Assembly: GCF_030272615.1 (NCBI RefSeq)
Contig: NC_081408.1
Coordinates: forward strand, 768,091,330-768,155,329
DNA: 64,000 nucleotides
Direction: 5' to 3'
Source of the DNA: Cryptomeria japonica
Taxonomy: Eukaryota > Streptophyta > Pinopsida > Cupressales > Cupressaceae
Made by a program: the position numbers and the translations under genes. Shown here one piece after another: positions 1-9,956 of this stretch; the first letter of the stretch is position 1, and the number at the start of each line of letters is the position of its first letter. Under the pieces are notes generated by a model. The model did not search any database. It had not been told where the DNA came from and saw only the letters and a list, made by a program, of their open reading frames with translations.

Positions 1-759
1 ATCTCCCAAGTTGGTGCTCTGAACCTTTGGTTCCTCGTATTGTACCACTTCTTTCTCAAATTGGTGTGCCGGTGTGCTGTCTACTTCTGCCCCTCCTTCC
101 TCGTATTCCGCAAATTGTGGCGGGTAGGTGCCATCGTTTCCTAACTCGAGGATTTCCAATACATTGCACTCTGGTTGGAAGATCTCATAATCTTCCATTT
201 GCCAATGGAATAGTCCACTTAGAGAACTCGTTTCATCTTCTGAGCAATTACCGAGGCAGAGCACCCCTTCTCCATTGGGCTCTATCTCGCCTTTTTCCCT
301 CACGGTATCCTCCTCCGAGTCAGAATCTGAGGCCATTTCTTGACTCACCTGCTGGTTTCGCAGGTCAATGACATATTTGTTTCCCTCACTTTCAATGGAA
401 AGGGTGTTTTTCTTCCAGTTGTGGTCTGCTTTGGTCGTGACAAGCCATCCTCTTCCCAAAAGTGCATCATATCCCTTCCGCTCCAACGATATGACCATGA
501 AATCTAAAAAGAAGTGTTGTGTCCCGATAGTTACCTTTTGGCCCATAAGCGTGCCCAATGGTTTGATGCCATGCTGATCGGCTCCTACGAGGTGGAAGGC
601 TGACAGCCAGAGTGTCGGCCTCCCCAAGGTTTTCCATGTCTCCACAGGTAGCACGTTTACCGCAGACCCACCGTCTACGATGGTGTTAGTGAGCCTGAAC
701 CCGAGAATCTCCATTTCTACTACGGCTGGTGTCTTGCCTACCCCTACTGTCATCAACAT
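1..759 (-). CDS. Element A protease and start of pol, partial, runs off left edge
   Basis: On the minus strand from an ATG at 759 the frame stays open to base 1, so the protein continues outside the window. It encodes a retroviral-type aspartic protease: the catalytic motif DGGSAVNVLP lies near 660-690. A conserved stretch about substituting into GRGWLV follows at about 440-460, then an acidic linker. The same domain order is seen in element B (43886-45793). The protease would mature the Gag-Pol polyprotein inside retrotransposon particles. It is out of frame with the upstream gag ORF, which stops at 753-755; in element B gag C-terminus and protease share a frame, so I infer a frame change between about 790 and 870. 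No reverse transcriptase is reached before the edge. Family assignment is confident; start codon is nominal because translation would come from the upstream polyprotein. Confidence 0.8.
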   Translation of the reverse strand, partial: MLMTVGVGKTPAVVEMEILGFRLTNTIVDGGSAVNVLPVETWKTLGRPTLWLSAFHLVGADQHGIKPLGTLMGQKVTIGTQHFFLDFMVISLERKGYDALLGRGWLVTTKADHNWKKNTLSIESEGNKYVIDLRNQQVSQEMASDSDSEEDTVREKGEIEPNGEGVLCLGNCSEDETSSLSGLFHWQMEDYEIFQPECNVLEILELGNDGTYPPQFAEYEEGGAEVDSTPAHQFEKEVVQYEEPKVQSTNLGD

Positions 760-2552
760 AGGATCATTAGTCTCCTTTGAGTGGTTCCTTTCTTCCATTC
801 CTCCCTGTGGTTCGGCGTCTTCCCCTCCTTCTTGGTCTCCTCCACTTGGTTTATAGCTATCCGTAGTTGTGGTAGTGTTTGCAACAGATCCACTACGTGG
901 ACCGGCACCGTGGTTTGCAGTGGCTGTTTCATTATGGTTGTTTCGGAGTCGGTTCGTATGGTGTTGGTGGTTTTGTGGGGTGCTGGCTTTCTCCATTCCT
1001 CACTCATTTCCCTTTCTACTTCTCTCTGTGCCTCTTTTAGTCTTCCCTTCTCTGTGCCTGGGTCAGGGTATATTAGTTTCCTTGTATGAGATCGGGTAAT
1101 GGCTAGTACTTCTAGGCATCGTGCGTCTAGTTCTGGCCGTACTAGCTCCAACATGTTCACGCCTTTCTGCCTTGGACATTCCGTATCTTCGTGATTGCCC
1201 GGCCCACACCATTTGCAGAGTAGCCCTCCTTGCCCAGCACCACTCTGGCAGTCGCGTGCAAAATGGCCCCATTTGTTACATCGTCGACATTGTATCATTG
1301 GTCTTCCTTTTGCATCGTATTGGATGCGACCCCGTGGTGTATTATTATTGCTGTTGTTGTTACTCCCCCTCCGGCTGTTCCTATAGCCACCTGGTGACGC
1401 ATCTGAGTTTGTGTTCTTGGTGGGTGTAGTGGGTGGTGTTGCCTGTTCTTGAGTATATAGTACCTGGGCACTCCTAGCCTTCAAGTTGTAGGGGCATTCC
1501 TTAATAGCATGCCCCAACACTTGGCAGATGTCACAAAAAGCTTTCTTTGGACAATTGGTTTTTGTGTGTCCCTCCAGTTTGCACTCTGTGCACCAGAGGT
1601 CTCTGCCCTCCCTACTTTCTTCCTTTTGCGTCCGCATTTCCCGCATCATCCGTCTCATATCCTTCCGGAGTGCTTGTATCGTATGTGACGCCTCCTCGCT
1701 CTCCTGATCACTACTATCTTCATTGCTTGTACGCTTCTTGCCCTTTGATGTCTTGTTCTCGCTTTCAATATCCATGGCTCTATTGTATGCCTCCATGAAA
1801 GTAGATGGGGGTACTACCTTCATCTTTTTCCGCAGTGATGGTTGCAGACCCTCAATAAACCATCGCTTCTTTAACCCGTCGGTCGGGGTATTATCCATCT
1901 TGCTAATTAATTCTTTTAGTTTGCGGTAGTAGGACCGTATCGTCTCACTCTTGCCCTATTTGGTGTTGTATATTTCTGCGACGATCTCGTCACCGTCCCG
2001 TAGTAGCCGAAACTCCTCCTCAAATGCCTTAGCAAGTCTTTTCCAGGTATCCTTTGAAGTGATGGGTAGGTCCGTGTACCAATCAATGGCAATACCACGG
2101 AGGGTGGCTGGAAATGCTTTCAGCCAGTTATCCTCATCATCCTTCCCATTGGCCTGCCATATGGTGACACAAGTTTTACAGTGGCGAGCGGGATCCTCCA
2201 ATCCTAGTCTATTGAATCTGGGGAGTTTCTGTTTTTCGGAGTTATGTGCCATCCTCCTCGTACTCCCCAAGTTATCCTGGGAATTGTTGAATGACTCGGT
2301 TGGCGTGGTTGTTTGTTCCCAATTATCACTGTTACCTAATGCCTCTGGGCTGTTGTGACTCCTGTCCCACGCTTGTGTATGTTGTCGAGAACCTTCCGCC
2401 ACGCTCCCTCTTTCTTCCACTATCTTGTAGAGTTTCAGGCGCCTCTCGAGTTGCTCTTGGATCCGCAGGGATCTTCTTACTATGTCTTCTTGGTTCCCTT
2501 CTTGTTCCTCCAAGGCTTCTCGGTTTCGATCTTTGTTGAGTGTATTTGGCAT
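753..2552 (-). pseudogene. Element A gag, one nonsense codon
   Basis: Ty3/gypsy Gag on the minus strand, starting MPNTLNKD at 2552 exactly as element B does (MPNTLNKD at 46949). The first 198 codons carry the retrotransposon gag domain (for example GIAIDWYTDL, FEEEFRLLRDGDEIVAEIY). A TAG at 1956-1958 breaks the frame; element B has CAG (Gln) there, so this is a nonsense mutation. The second part (753-1898) keeps the same frame and has three zinc knuckles: CTECKLEGHTKTNC, CDICQVLGHAIKEC and CRRCNKWGHFARDC, plus a fourth degenerate Cys-His box CKWCGPGNHEDTEC. These would bind RNA during packaging. The start overlaps the stop of the leader ORF in TAATG. Not functional as it stands unless the stop is read through. 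Confidence 0.85.
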
Positions 2553-2977
2553 TAATTATTGGAATTGCGGCGGTTTCGTCGTTGTGTATAGTCCCTCTGT
2601 TCTTCTTCCCTTTGATTCCTTTCTTTATACTGTTGGAGCACTTGCTGCCTACGTTGCTCCCTTCGTTTGTTCTCTCGTTCCTCTTCACGTTCCACGAGTA
2701 CACGTGCCAACAACCTTGGAAGGCTACCCAGGAGATCATGTACTGCCTGGTTCACGTTGAGTTCCGCCCGTACCGTATCAGCCGAGACAACGCTCAGTTC
2801 CGCTTCTTGCTGTACGTACCGGTCCACGGAAACGTCCCACGCGTGAATCAGGTCTTGTGTCAACTGATCCTCCCTGGTTACTTCCGTGTTATCTTCTATG
2901 TCACTGTCTGTCACCAGGATATTTTGGTCGAATGGACGACCCATTATACTTCCATCCCGCCAGCTTTCCCTCCTCAA
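2552..2977 (-). CDS. Element A pre-gag leader ORF, unknown function
   Basis: A 141-codon ORF between the primer site and gag. It has no domain I recognise. The C-terminal third is very rich in Arg, Glu and Gln (RREQRRQQVLQQY) and would form a charged helix. Element B has an ORF in the same place (47098-47475) with the matching motif EERRQQILLQY and a shared VNQ...LPR.LA block upstream, so the ORF is conserved between two copies of the family and is likely real. Its stop codon overlaps the gag ATG (TAATG at 2550-2554), which suggests coupled translation or reinitiation. Extra ORFs upstream of gag are known in Ogre-type gypsy elements; homology to those is not shown here. Confidence 0.6.
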   Translation of the reverse strand: MRRESWRDGSIMGRPFDQNILVTDSDIEDNTEVTREDQLTQDLIHAWDVSVDRYVQQEAELSVVSADTVRAELNVNQAVHDLLGSLPRLLARVLVEREEERENKRREQRRQQVLQQYKERNQREEEQRDYTQRRNRRNSNN

Positions 2978-2995
2978 ACCTTCAGGTTCGACTTA

Positions 2996-3008
2996 GGCAA
3001 CGACGCCA
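2996..3008 (-). promoter_or_regulatory. Element A primer binding site, tRNA-Asp-like
   Basis: On the minus strand TGGCGTCGTTGCC follows the LTR end after three bases. Plant tRNA-Asp ends in GGCAACGGCGCCA, whose complement is TGGCGCCGTTGCC; 12 of 13 bases match. The position just inside the 5' LTR supports the call. Confidence 0.7.
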
Positions 3009-3011
3009 AAA

Positions 3012-3332
3012 TGTTAGTAGCCTAAGTGGTTCAGGTGGTAGCATAGGGAACATCAATATACAATGTACAATACCAGAGCATAGCAATTCATTAGCATGGA
3101 ACCAATAACACACAACACAGTATACCAGAATAGATTCGTGTAACACAGGTGTATATCATATTCCTCTCCAAATCCCATGTCCCCACAATGTGCTACAAGT
3201 TTACAATATAAAGAGTTCGTGGTTGGTTAGGCCACCAACTGTCCGGCAACTAACTACCCGCAGATATAACTTAATACTATTATTTTCTATTAAAGCATTA
3301 AAAAGCCTTATTTACTAATTAACTGGCTTACA
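3012..3332 (-). mobile_element. 5' LTR of element A
   Basis: On the plus strand it begins TGTTAG and ends GGCTTACA, so it has the usual TG...CA ends, 321 bp. The inner end is fixed by the primer site and leader ORF; the outer end is fixed by the point where the sequence turns into family X (similar to 12820-12950). A TATA-like CTTTATATTG lies on the minus strand near 3205-3215. The partner LTR and target duplication lie outside the window. Confidence 0.7.
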
Positions 3333-3334
3333 TG

Positions 3335-3440
3335 TACATTGGAGTTTGTGCCTTCATGTATGAACTTGATTCAATGCATTGATGTGGACCTTCTCTGATT
3401 GGTGGAGGTAGTGACTGGGTTGCCACCTCAATCTTGCACT
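3335..3440 (-). repeat. Family X fragment, LTR start plus internal end
   Basis: This stretch aligns by eye with 12820-12950 in the same orientation: GTTTGTGCC, then a GATTCAA segment, then a block like ACCTTCcTTGATTGGTG and GTCACCTCAA. In the 11783-13478 copy these are the start of U3 and the end of the internal region. Element A appears to have inserted into, or truncated, this copy. Confidence 0.5.
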
Positions 3441-4066
3441 GTAAACTTGATTTGATTCATCATCATGAAGGAATATTTCTTGATACTTGTTGTGACGTAT
3501 TCACACATCGCCCCATTGCAAATGGGGACCCCTACTTTTTTTTTCTTTCTGGGGTTTGTTTCTAGGTCTTTTAGGGTTTTGTCTGTTAGCCTTTGCATGC
3601 TGAGTGTTGCCAAAGGGATCACTAATAGAGTAGGCTCTGTTTTAGCTAAAGGTGAGTCAGTGGATGCTCCGGGTTAGGGTCATCTTTCAAAGTCTTCCTT
3701 AGGACAAGGTTTTGCTCTTGTTGCTAATTGTGTCTTGTTTGAGTTTGAGGAGGTCAATGAAGCTTGGTGAGTGAATATCATCTTTGAAGATTTGAGTTAG
3801 GTCAAATTGGTGAGTGATGAAGTCTGGGATGTCATACTGATCTTCAAATGTCTTGAAATTTGGCTGTCTGGAATGTCATCCTGATCTTGAAATTTGACTA
3901 AGTCTGGAAAATTGAAGAATCCTCCAAAAACTAGATTTTGCATTATAACTCCTGGAGGTCCGAAACCACTCTCAAACATCCTGACAGCATATATGGAATA
4001 TAACTTAAAGTATATCTTAAATGTTATATTCCATATATGAATCCTGACGGAGAGACCAAAATGTCA
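3441..4066 (+). repeat. Family X 5' internal sequence
   Basis: Non-coding. From 3529 it reads GGGGACCCCTACTTTTT... then AGGTCTTTTAGGG and TTAGCCTTTGCAT. The reverse complement of 11700-11782, just inside the LTR at 11783, has the same blocks in the same order (GGACCCCCACTTTTT, AGGGTCTTTTGC, TTAGCCCTTGCAT). I therefore read it as the 5' internal part of a plus-strand family X copy that has lost its 5' LTR. No reading frame of note. Confidence 0.5.
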
Positions 4067-5793
4067 AATTTCGCTCCTGACCCTTCCAAAGGGTCCAGAG
4101 CAAAATTCTCCATAAGACATTCTACTTTGACCCAAACTTAGAACTAACTCATTCCCAGGCATTATTGAGGGCAAAACACTTGTTTGGATGAAGAAATGTG
4201 AGAAATGAAGTCAAGACTTGAGCCTAAATTGATATGTTCTTGCCTCAGGGAGTGATTGAAAGTGTTGAGGAATGAAGATTTTGACCTAAGACATGGATTT
4301 CGCTCTTGACCCTTCCAAAGGGTCCAGAGCGAAATTCATATTTCCTCCATTTTGCTCTTTAACTTGACCAAGTTTGAAACTTCTAAGGCATGGTTTGGGA
4401 GACTTGGATGCATATTTGCCTTGGAGAGGAGATTTGAGGCGATGAAATGATGGAAATCAACCTGGAAGGAGAATTTCGCTCCTAACCCTTCCAAAGGGTC
4501 CAGCACGAAATCCTCCATTTGACCTTTTTTGCGTTATGCCCTAGGTTAGCCTTGTCTGGAGCTAGTTTGATGGTGGATTGCCTCGATTATGATGAAAGGA
4601 CCTTGAAATTGATCAAGTTTGAGAGAGAATTGGATAAATAAAGTGGAAAATCAACCAAGAATGAGGATTTCGCTCCTGACCCTTCCAAAGGGTCTAGAGC
4701 GAAATTCCTAAGATCACCTATTTCTCTTGCAAACCAAGTCAAACTTTTGGTTTTTATGGCCTAGGAAGGAATGGAGTAGCGTTTCTTTTACCTTTGAGGT
4801 AAATTGAAGTGGTGGAATGAAGGAATGAGCCGAAGAACAAGGATTTCGCTCCTGACCCTTCCAAAGGATCAAGAGCAAAAATCCTAAAACCTATTCTATC
4901 CTCCAAAATTTGTGTCGATTCAAGTCTAGACCAAGGTGAGAGAAGCTGGGAGGTGCCCCTAGGATTGCCCTTGGATGGATTTTGGCCACTAGAAATGAAG
5001 ATTTTAGGCTAAATCAAGAATTTCGCTCCTGACCCTTCCAAAGGGTCCAGAGCGAAATCCTAGATAGGTTCTGACCCTGGCCATGTTTTTTTAGCGAATT
5101 TCTCCTAGCAAGCTATTTTGAGGTCAAACAAAGTGTTGCAAGCATGAGAGAAGGATCCAAATGGAGAGTCAAGGTAGAACAGAGTGAGAAGAGTGAGAAG
5201 AGTGGAGCCAAGTAAGAGAAATCAACCTAAAAGAAGAATTTCGCTCCTGACCCTTCCAAAGGGTCCAGAACGAAATTCCTCAAAGCACCTATTTTCTCCT
5301 TGTGTGAAGCCAAAACGTTGATTCCTACGACATGCTTGAAGGAGGGGTGAGGTATTCTTGTCTTTTGAGGTGAATTGGAATGAAGAAAATGAAGGATCAA
5401 GTCAAAATCAAGAATTTCGCTCCTGACCCTTCTGAAGGGTCTAGAGCGAAATTCTCAATTTCGCCTACTTTGCTCGTGATGAAGGTCAAGTTGTGGATTC
5501 CTAGGCTTTGGTGAAGAGAAGGATAGCGTATGCTTGCCTTGGAAGGTATTTTGGATTAGACATGATGGAATTTGTCCTAAAGTGCAAATTTCGGTCTTGA
5601 CCCTTCCAGAGGGTCCAGAGCGAAATTCCTAAGTGGTCTAATATTTTGCCTAGGTCCTTGAGCAAAACTTATTCCTTGGCAATTTTGGAGGTGAATGACT
5701 TGATCTTGGTGAAGTAATGTTGAAAATGAGGTCTGATTGAGCAACTTTGTCAAAATTCGCTCTTGACCCTTCCAAAGGGTCCTAAGCGAAATT
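4067..5793. repeat. Array of ten 40 bp near-palindromes spaced about 165-240 bp
   Basis: Ten copies of a near-perfect inverted repeat occur at 4067, 4297, 4472, 4667, 4843, 5019, 5237, 5413, 5587 and 5753. The left arm is AATTTCGCTCCTGACCCTT, the right arm is AAGGGTCCAGAGCGAAATT, separated by CCA, so each could fold as a hairpin of about 17-19 bp with a very short loop. Copy spacing is 164 to 240 bp. The DNA between hairpins is diverged but of similar length and contains recurring blocks such as AATGAAG and TTGCC, so the array looks like an old tandem repeat in which the hairpin has been kept. No coding. Confidence 0.85.
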
Positions 5794-6309
5794 CTAATAG
5801 GGCTTGTCCCTGGAAAGGATTTTGAGCAAGCTTCATTTTGATGTCTTCTTGTTGACGATTTAAGGTAGAAAATGCTATGTTAGAATGAATTCATTATGTG
5901 TCCTTAATCACCTTTTGGTTGGTTTTGCAGATGGAAGAAGACCAGGCTAGGGCAAGGACGACCTCTTCCAGTCCATCATCATCAAGGACGTTCCACATGC
6001 AAAAGGGAGGACTCAAGGAGCTTTGAAGCGTTGGAAGACTAGGGGTGCTCAAGGAGTTCAAGTTAACCTCAAGACCTCATTCTACCACAAGATGACAAAG
6101 AAAGGCTTTGCCAGCACTGCAGGGTGAGATATGCTACCGGAGGAAGAAGACTTGACCATAAGGAAGCCTTATCAAGCACAGGGGAGTCAAGGAAGTGCAT
6201 CATTCATCACGTTAGAAAAAGAGGAGGATCAACCAAGTCATGAGCATTAGACAAGGTGGCATCCCAGTCATCATTCCTCCAGTCGGATTGGTCGACCTCA
6301 GCAGGACCA
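5794..6309 (+). repeat. Family X 3' internal segment
   Basis: Non-coding. It contains a splice-acceptor-like tract (TTGGTTTTGCAG at about 5919-5930) followed by ATGGAAGAAGACC and a short purine-rich stretch, then runs into the LTR at about 6310. A similar arrangement (TTTTGCAG, then purine-rich DNA) exists on the minus strand at about 7750-7400 and 13250-12960. No long frame is open. Confidence 0.4.
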
Positions 6310-7391
6310 GATTCAATGTATCTAATCTATTGGAGGGGGCACAAACTTCGATGTACCTACCTATGCTTTCTATTGGTCCTCACTCTTGGAATGTAATTTT
6401 CTCATTGGCTAGAGGAAGTTTGTTGTAACAACCCCTAATTAGGGTTTTTATCTTGTAATCCTAGCCATTGGTTCTAAGTCAATGAGAGCCGTTTGTTTGT
6501 AAAGGGCTCCCTATATAAAGCCCTGGCTCCTCATTTGTAAAAGTTAATAGTTAATAGTCAGAGATTAGTTAATAGTTAGGAATTAGCAAAAAGAGATAGA
6601 GATAGCATTTTAGAGTAGAGTAGAAAGAGGAGGCAAAGATTGTTGCCAAGATATTGTTGCAAAAGACTTGTAAACTTCATTGAAGAAATGGTGAATTCTA
6701 TGGGTCGATTCAACAATTTGCATGGTCTCTATACTTCTCAAATTTGATTTCATGTTATTAGGTGAATGGAAGAAATTTTTATGATCAACGGTGAAATTTG
6801 TATATCCATACTACTAGCGGTTTGTTGATTGCAGACTTGCCTTGCGTAGTCAACTGGAATCATTCAGCTTAAGCTTAACTTCAATTATCGCTTCTTCATT
6901 CATATGCATCAACTTGACGGTGTCCATGCTTGTAGCGGTGATCTAAACATCATAAGGCTTTCCTCAGAAGATCGCACTAATCTTGTGGAGATGATCCTAG
7001 GATGTCAAAGCAAGACTTACTTAGAATTTCATCAAAGGTCATTCATTGCTCTTACGTTCTTAGTGTTAGAATTAGATCCTTCTCTAACCCTTATCCTTTT
7101 CCCTTTTTAAAAAATCAAGGATTAGTAAAGACCCACGTTCCAGTGATATCCAAAGCAAATCAGACGCTCAGGTAATCGAGTGTAAGTCCCCTTGTGATTC
7201 CAGCTAAATCACATCACACCACAAGAAGCTTATCCACATGTAGAGAACCTACATATCAGAACCTTGGAGTTGCTCCGATTGATCCTTTGGCGAGATCTTC
7301 AGCAGTCGGGAAACTTTGTTCAAGAGAGGATAAGGTACCTTTAGGTATTTTATTCTATGTTTGGTCGTGTACAAAAGACACATCAACAATA
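6310..7391 (+). mobile_element. Family X LTR, copy 1
   Basis: About 1,080 bp. It is an inverted copy of 11783-12851: both share ATTCAA.GTA near the start, GGCACAAACTTCGA, CTATTGGTCC, CAATGTAATTTTCTCATTGGCTA, CCCTAATTAGGG, TCATTTGTAAA, and the end block GATAAGnTACCTT...ATTCTATGTT. It ends CATCAACA at 7391. A TATA-like CTATATAAAGCC at about 6512-6524 on the plus strand sets the direction. The first bases (ACCAGATTC) have lost the TG end. Being inverted relative to copies 2 and 3, it is not their direct partner. Confidence 0.65.
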
Positions 7392-7812
7392 CTCAACATT
7401 ATCCATCTTCAGCGATGATAACAATGGTCTTCTAACTCGGATTAACTCTTTTGAAACTGTCCTCTTGAACGCCTTGACCATGTATAGATCATAGTCTTGA
7501 ATTATTAATGATGCCTTGGAATGAATTCTTGATGTCATCACTGCCATTCCCTTTGGAATTCCTTCTTTTGTGACTTCCTTCATGTTGTTGATGTTGTAGA
7601 TCATGTCTTTGTGTAAGTGAATGCTTCTTGTTTGATCTCCTTATTGTATTTGTCTACGAAGTTCACTTAAAGATATCCTCTTTGCACCTTGATCTTGGAA
7701 CGACTTGTTTCATTCCCTCTCCAATGCAATCTCCTTGATTTCTTTCAACATCTCCTGCAAAACAAATAAGCAAGTATCAAATACACTTGATATATAGGTT
7801 TAATGAGAGCAT
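7392..7812 (-). repeat. Family X internal 3' segment, minus orientation
   Basis: Direct similarity to 13010-13350: GATGTTGTAGATCATGTCTTTGTGTAAGTG here against GATGTTGTGGTTCATGTCTTTGTCTAAGTG there, and AAACAAATAAGCAAGTATCAA against AAATAAACAAACAAGTATCAA (each quoted piecewise). On the minus strand a TTTTGCAGGAGATG acceptor-like site precedes a purine-rich region with a 73-codon ORF (7383-7604), which I do not consider a gene. Confidence 0.45.
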
Positions 7813-7870
7813 ATAAATGTTGGTGTTGGAAATAAGCCACACCCGGACCGACGATGGACTGGTACAAGAG

Positions 7871-7942
7871 GGGCCATTAGCTCAGTGGTAGAGCACTCCA
7901 GCAGCGTATAGAAGTTCCTAGGTTCGAGTCCTAGTTGGTCCA
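7871..7942 (+). other. tRNA-like domain in TRIM 5' LTR
   Basis: A 72 nt tRNA-like segment. Acceptor arms GGGCCAT/TTGGTCC pair at 6 of 7 positions; the D arm GCTC-AGTGGTA-GAGC and T arm CTAGG-TTCGAGT-CCTAG pair fully. It has good pol III A-box (TAGCTCAGTGGTAGAGC) and B-box (GGTTCGAGTCC) sequences. The region where the anticodon arm should be does not fold into a normal 5 bp stem with 7 nt loop, so I do not call a functional tRNA. Confidence 0.75.
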
Positions 7943-7952
7943 TGTCTCAACA

Positions 7953-7969
7953 TGGTATCAGAGCCAGGT
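7953..7969 (+). promoter_or_regulatory. TRIM primer binding site for tRNA-iMet
   Basis: TGGTATCAGAGCCAGGT is complementary to the last 17 bases of plant initiator tRNA-Met, starting at the base after the LTR. Confidence 0.9.
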
Positions 7970-8069
7970 CCAGGCTAGGAGCCCCAAGCACACGAGAGGT
8001 GTGGCTTAAGTGGGGGTGTTGGTGTTGGAAATAAGCCACACCCGGACCGATGATGGACTGGTCCAAGAG

Positions 8070-8141
8070 GGGCCAGTAGTTCAGTGATAGAGCACTCTAG
8101 CAGTGTATGGAAGGTCCTAGGTTCGAGTCCTAGCTGGTCCA
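8070..8141 (+). other. tRNA-like domain in TRIM 3' LTR
   Basis: Same 72 nt domain as in the 5' LTR. Here the acceptor arms GGGCCAG/CTGGTCC pair at 7 of 7 positions counting one G-U, and the T arm is perfect. The A-box has changed to TAGTTCAGTGATAGAGC. Seven of the ten differences between the two LTRs fall in this domain, but the acceptor and T-stem pairings survive. Confidence 0.75.
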
Positions 8142-8156
8142 TGTCTCAACAATAAA

Positions 8157-8364
8157 GAGAATTCTCCTTCATGGAGGAGCACTTCGAAGTTGCTTTTTGC
8201 TTGTGGGAGGAGCTCTTGAAGTGTATTCCATCCTTGATGTTCATTAAGTTTCCCTTGTCTTGCCTTTGAATTTACTTTCATTCTTGAAATTCACTTTTGC
8301 AGCTCAAAACATGAAGTCCACTCCCCTCTGTCCATTCATGAAGTTCACTCTTGCATGTTGAGTT
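8157..8364 (+). repeat. Family X internal sequence with CATGAAGTTCACTC motifs
   Basis: Non-coding. It carries the first copies of the motif CATGAAGT(T/C)(C/T)ACTC that fills 9964-11560, showing that the solo LTR at 8365-9956 has interrupted one array. Confidence 0.5.
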
Positions 8365-9956
8365 TGTTGGCATTATGTGAACCGACATGAAGACATAATG
8401 ATAGTGTATGTTGTCATTGATGTCAATATGAGACATGGTGTGAACCGGCACATGTGATAGGTGAAGAGAGAGAGGAACCAGCATATGTATGAATCGGTTT
8501 ATATGCCAAAGTGAAGCGGCATATTTGTTCAAGATGAACCGGCATGTAGTTATGGGAACCGGCACATGGAAGCATTGTATGACTACCGGTTGGTAGGTAG
8601 CTTCCACTTCAGGATTTCCGGTCGGAGTACCTCAAGTATGTGTGACTCAATCGGTGATCTTCGTGTGATGAGTTAGCAGTATAATGGAGGACAGATTGTG
8701 TTGCCACGTAAGCTCTGTGCATGTGAAGGATCTTGCATGAAGAAGACTATTCCTATCTACCTCGGGAATGAGCAAAGTCTGTCAAACGGTGATAACACGT
8801 GATGGGTTATCAGCCACCATGAAATCGGTGGATAATGGATGATGGAGAATGTCTTGAGATCGATTCAAGATTGTTGCATTTAATGCAGTATGATTCAACG
8901 GTCAGGATCGAGCTGCTTGAATTGCTTAACCTAACAGGTTTAGGGTTTAGGGTTTTTGCTACCGACCTGTATGTTTCCTATAAGGTCGATGTTGTGTTTC
9001 TTTCTAAGGTTGTTGGCAAAAGTTGTGAATGTGTATCCAAGGGAAGTGATACGTGATTCTTGCTAGACCAAAGGAGAGAAGTGATACCTGCAAAGTGAAT
9101 GTGCAGAAGGTAAAGAGGAGCCTAAACGGATCTGCATTAGCATTGAGTGCTGTTAATAGATCATTGTAATTCTTGTTGATCTCTAACCGCTTCAACAGTT
9201 GTAAAATCCCCTAACAGGGTAGCCTTAACTGGCTTGATTCAAAATCCCTTAACCGGGTGGTCCTAACAGGCTTGATTCAAATCCCTTAACCGGGTAACTC
9301 GAGGTTAATGAGTCCTGAGAAGCTATAGAGCTTAGGAGATCCTTTCAGCTATTGAGTTCTTGAAATCCTCTAACAAGGTGACCCTATCGGGTTTAACCCT
9401 TAACCGGGTATCCCTTAACCGGGTGATCCCTAACAGGATTGGTTCCTAGCAGAACCTATTGTAATGTCTTTAACCGGACAAGGCTCCTAATAGAGCAGAC
9501 TTCTAAAGAGTTCAAAAAGCAGCTTGTGGGTATTCATCCCTACCGTGGTTTTTCCCAGTTGGGTTTCCATGTGAAAAATATGTGTCATGTGAAATGCTTT
9601 TGTCTTGTGATGCTTTGTTTTGCTTGTTAAGCATATGAAGGTTCTATGTTTTATGCTTGTCTATAAAACATATTGAACTCACTGTTGTGAAGATCGGATG
9701 ATTAAGTTTACCTGTTTATGCATGAGAATATAATGATACTGTAGTGTTGAGCTAAGAGGGAAGCTTATTGAGTGACCGGTTCATGACTGATTGAGTTGTA
9801 CTGGATGTTACCGGTTGCACTCTGTTTTACCAGTATCCCTGTTTGTCAGTCATTTGGAGCATTTGCTGTCAAACTGGCTTTGGACTGTATTTGTGTTTGT
9901 ACTGATTCACCCCCCCCCCCCCCTCTCAGTACCGGTTTGGTACTAGTGGTTCATCA
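8365..9956 (+). mobile_element. Solo LTR, probably Sirevirus-like copia, 1.6 kb
   Basis: Begins TGTTGGCATTATG and ends TCATCA, with the 7 bp TTGAGTT directly on both sides (8358-8364 and 9957-9963), consistent with a target duplication. The same short-motif array resumes on either side. Inside are features I associate with long copia (Sirevirus/Maximus) LTRs: repeated AACCGGCA motifs, runs of CCTTAACCGGGT and CCTAACAGG (9195-9470), a CCGTGGTTTTTCCCAGTTGGG block near 9541-9565, and a C14 tract before CTCTCAGTACCGG near the end. No internal coding region, so solo. The lineage is inferred from memory of such LTRs. Confidence 0.6.

Larger units (their letters stand above)
7818..8151 (+). mobile_element. 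Complete 334 bp TRIM retrotransposon with tRNA-like LTRs
   Basis: Two 135 bp LTRs (7818-7952 and 8017-8151) begin TGTTGGTGTTGG and end CTCAACA. Between them are only 64 bp: a primer site TGGTATCAGAGCCAGGT that matches the complement of the plant initiator tRNA-Met 3' end over 17 bases and abuts the LTR, and a purine tract AAGTGGGGG directly before the 3' LTR. The element is flanked by a perfect 5 bp duplication ATAAA (7813-7817 and 8152-8156). LTRs differ at 10 of 135 sites. There is no coding capacity, so it must use another element's enzymes. Each LTR contains a tRNA-like region (separate entries), which is the unusual part. Confidence 0.92.

Noticed and set aside
4067-5793. CRISPR array
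   Set aside because: Eukaryotic sequence, spacers of about 125-200 bp that resemble each other, no cas genes.
7871-7942. Functional tRNA gene
   Set aside because: Acceptor, D and T arms fold, but the anticodon arm does not form a 5 bp stem with 7 nt loop, and the segment is part of an LTR present twice with substitutions.
8933-8960. Interstitial telomere repeat (TTTAGGG)
   Set aside because: Only about two and a half units; too short, and inside an LTR.
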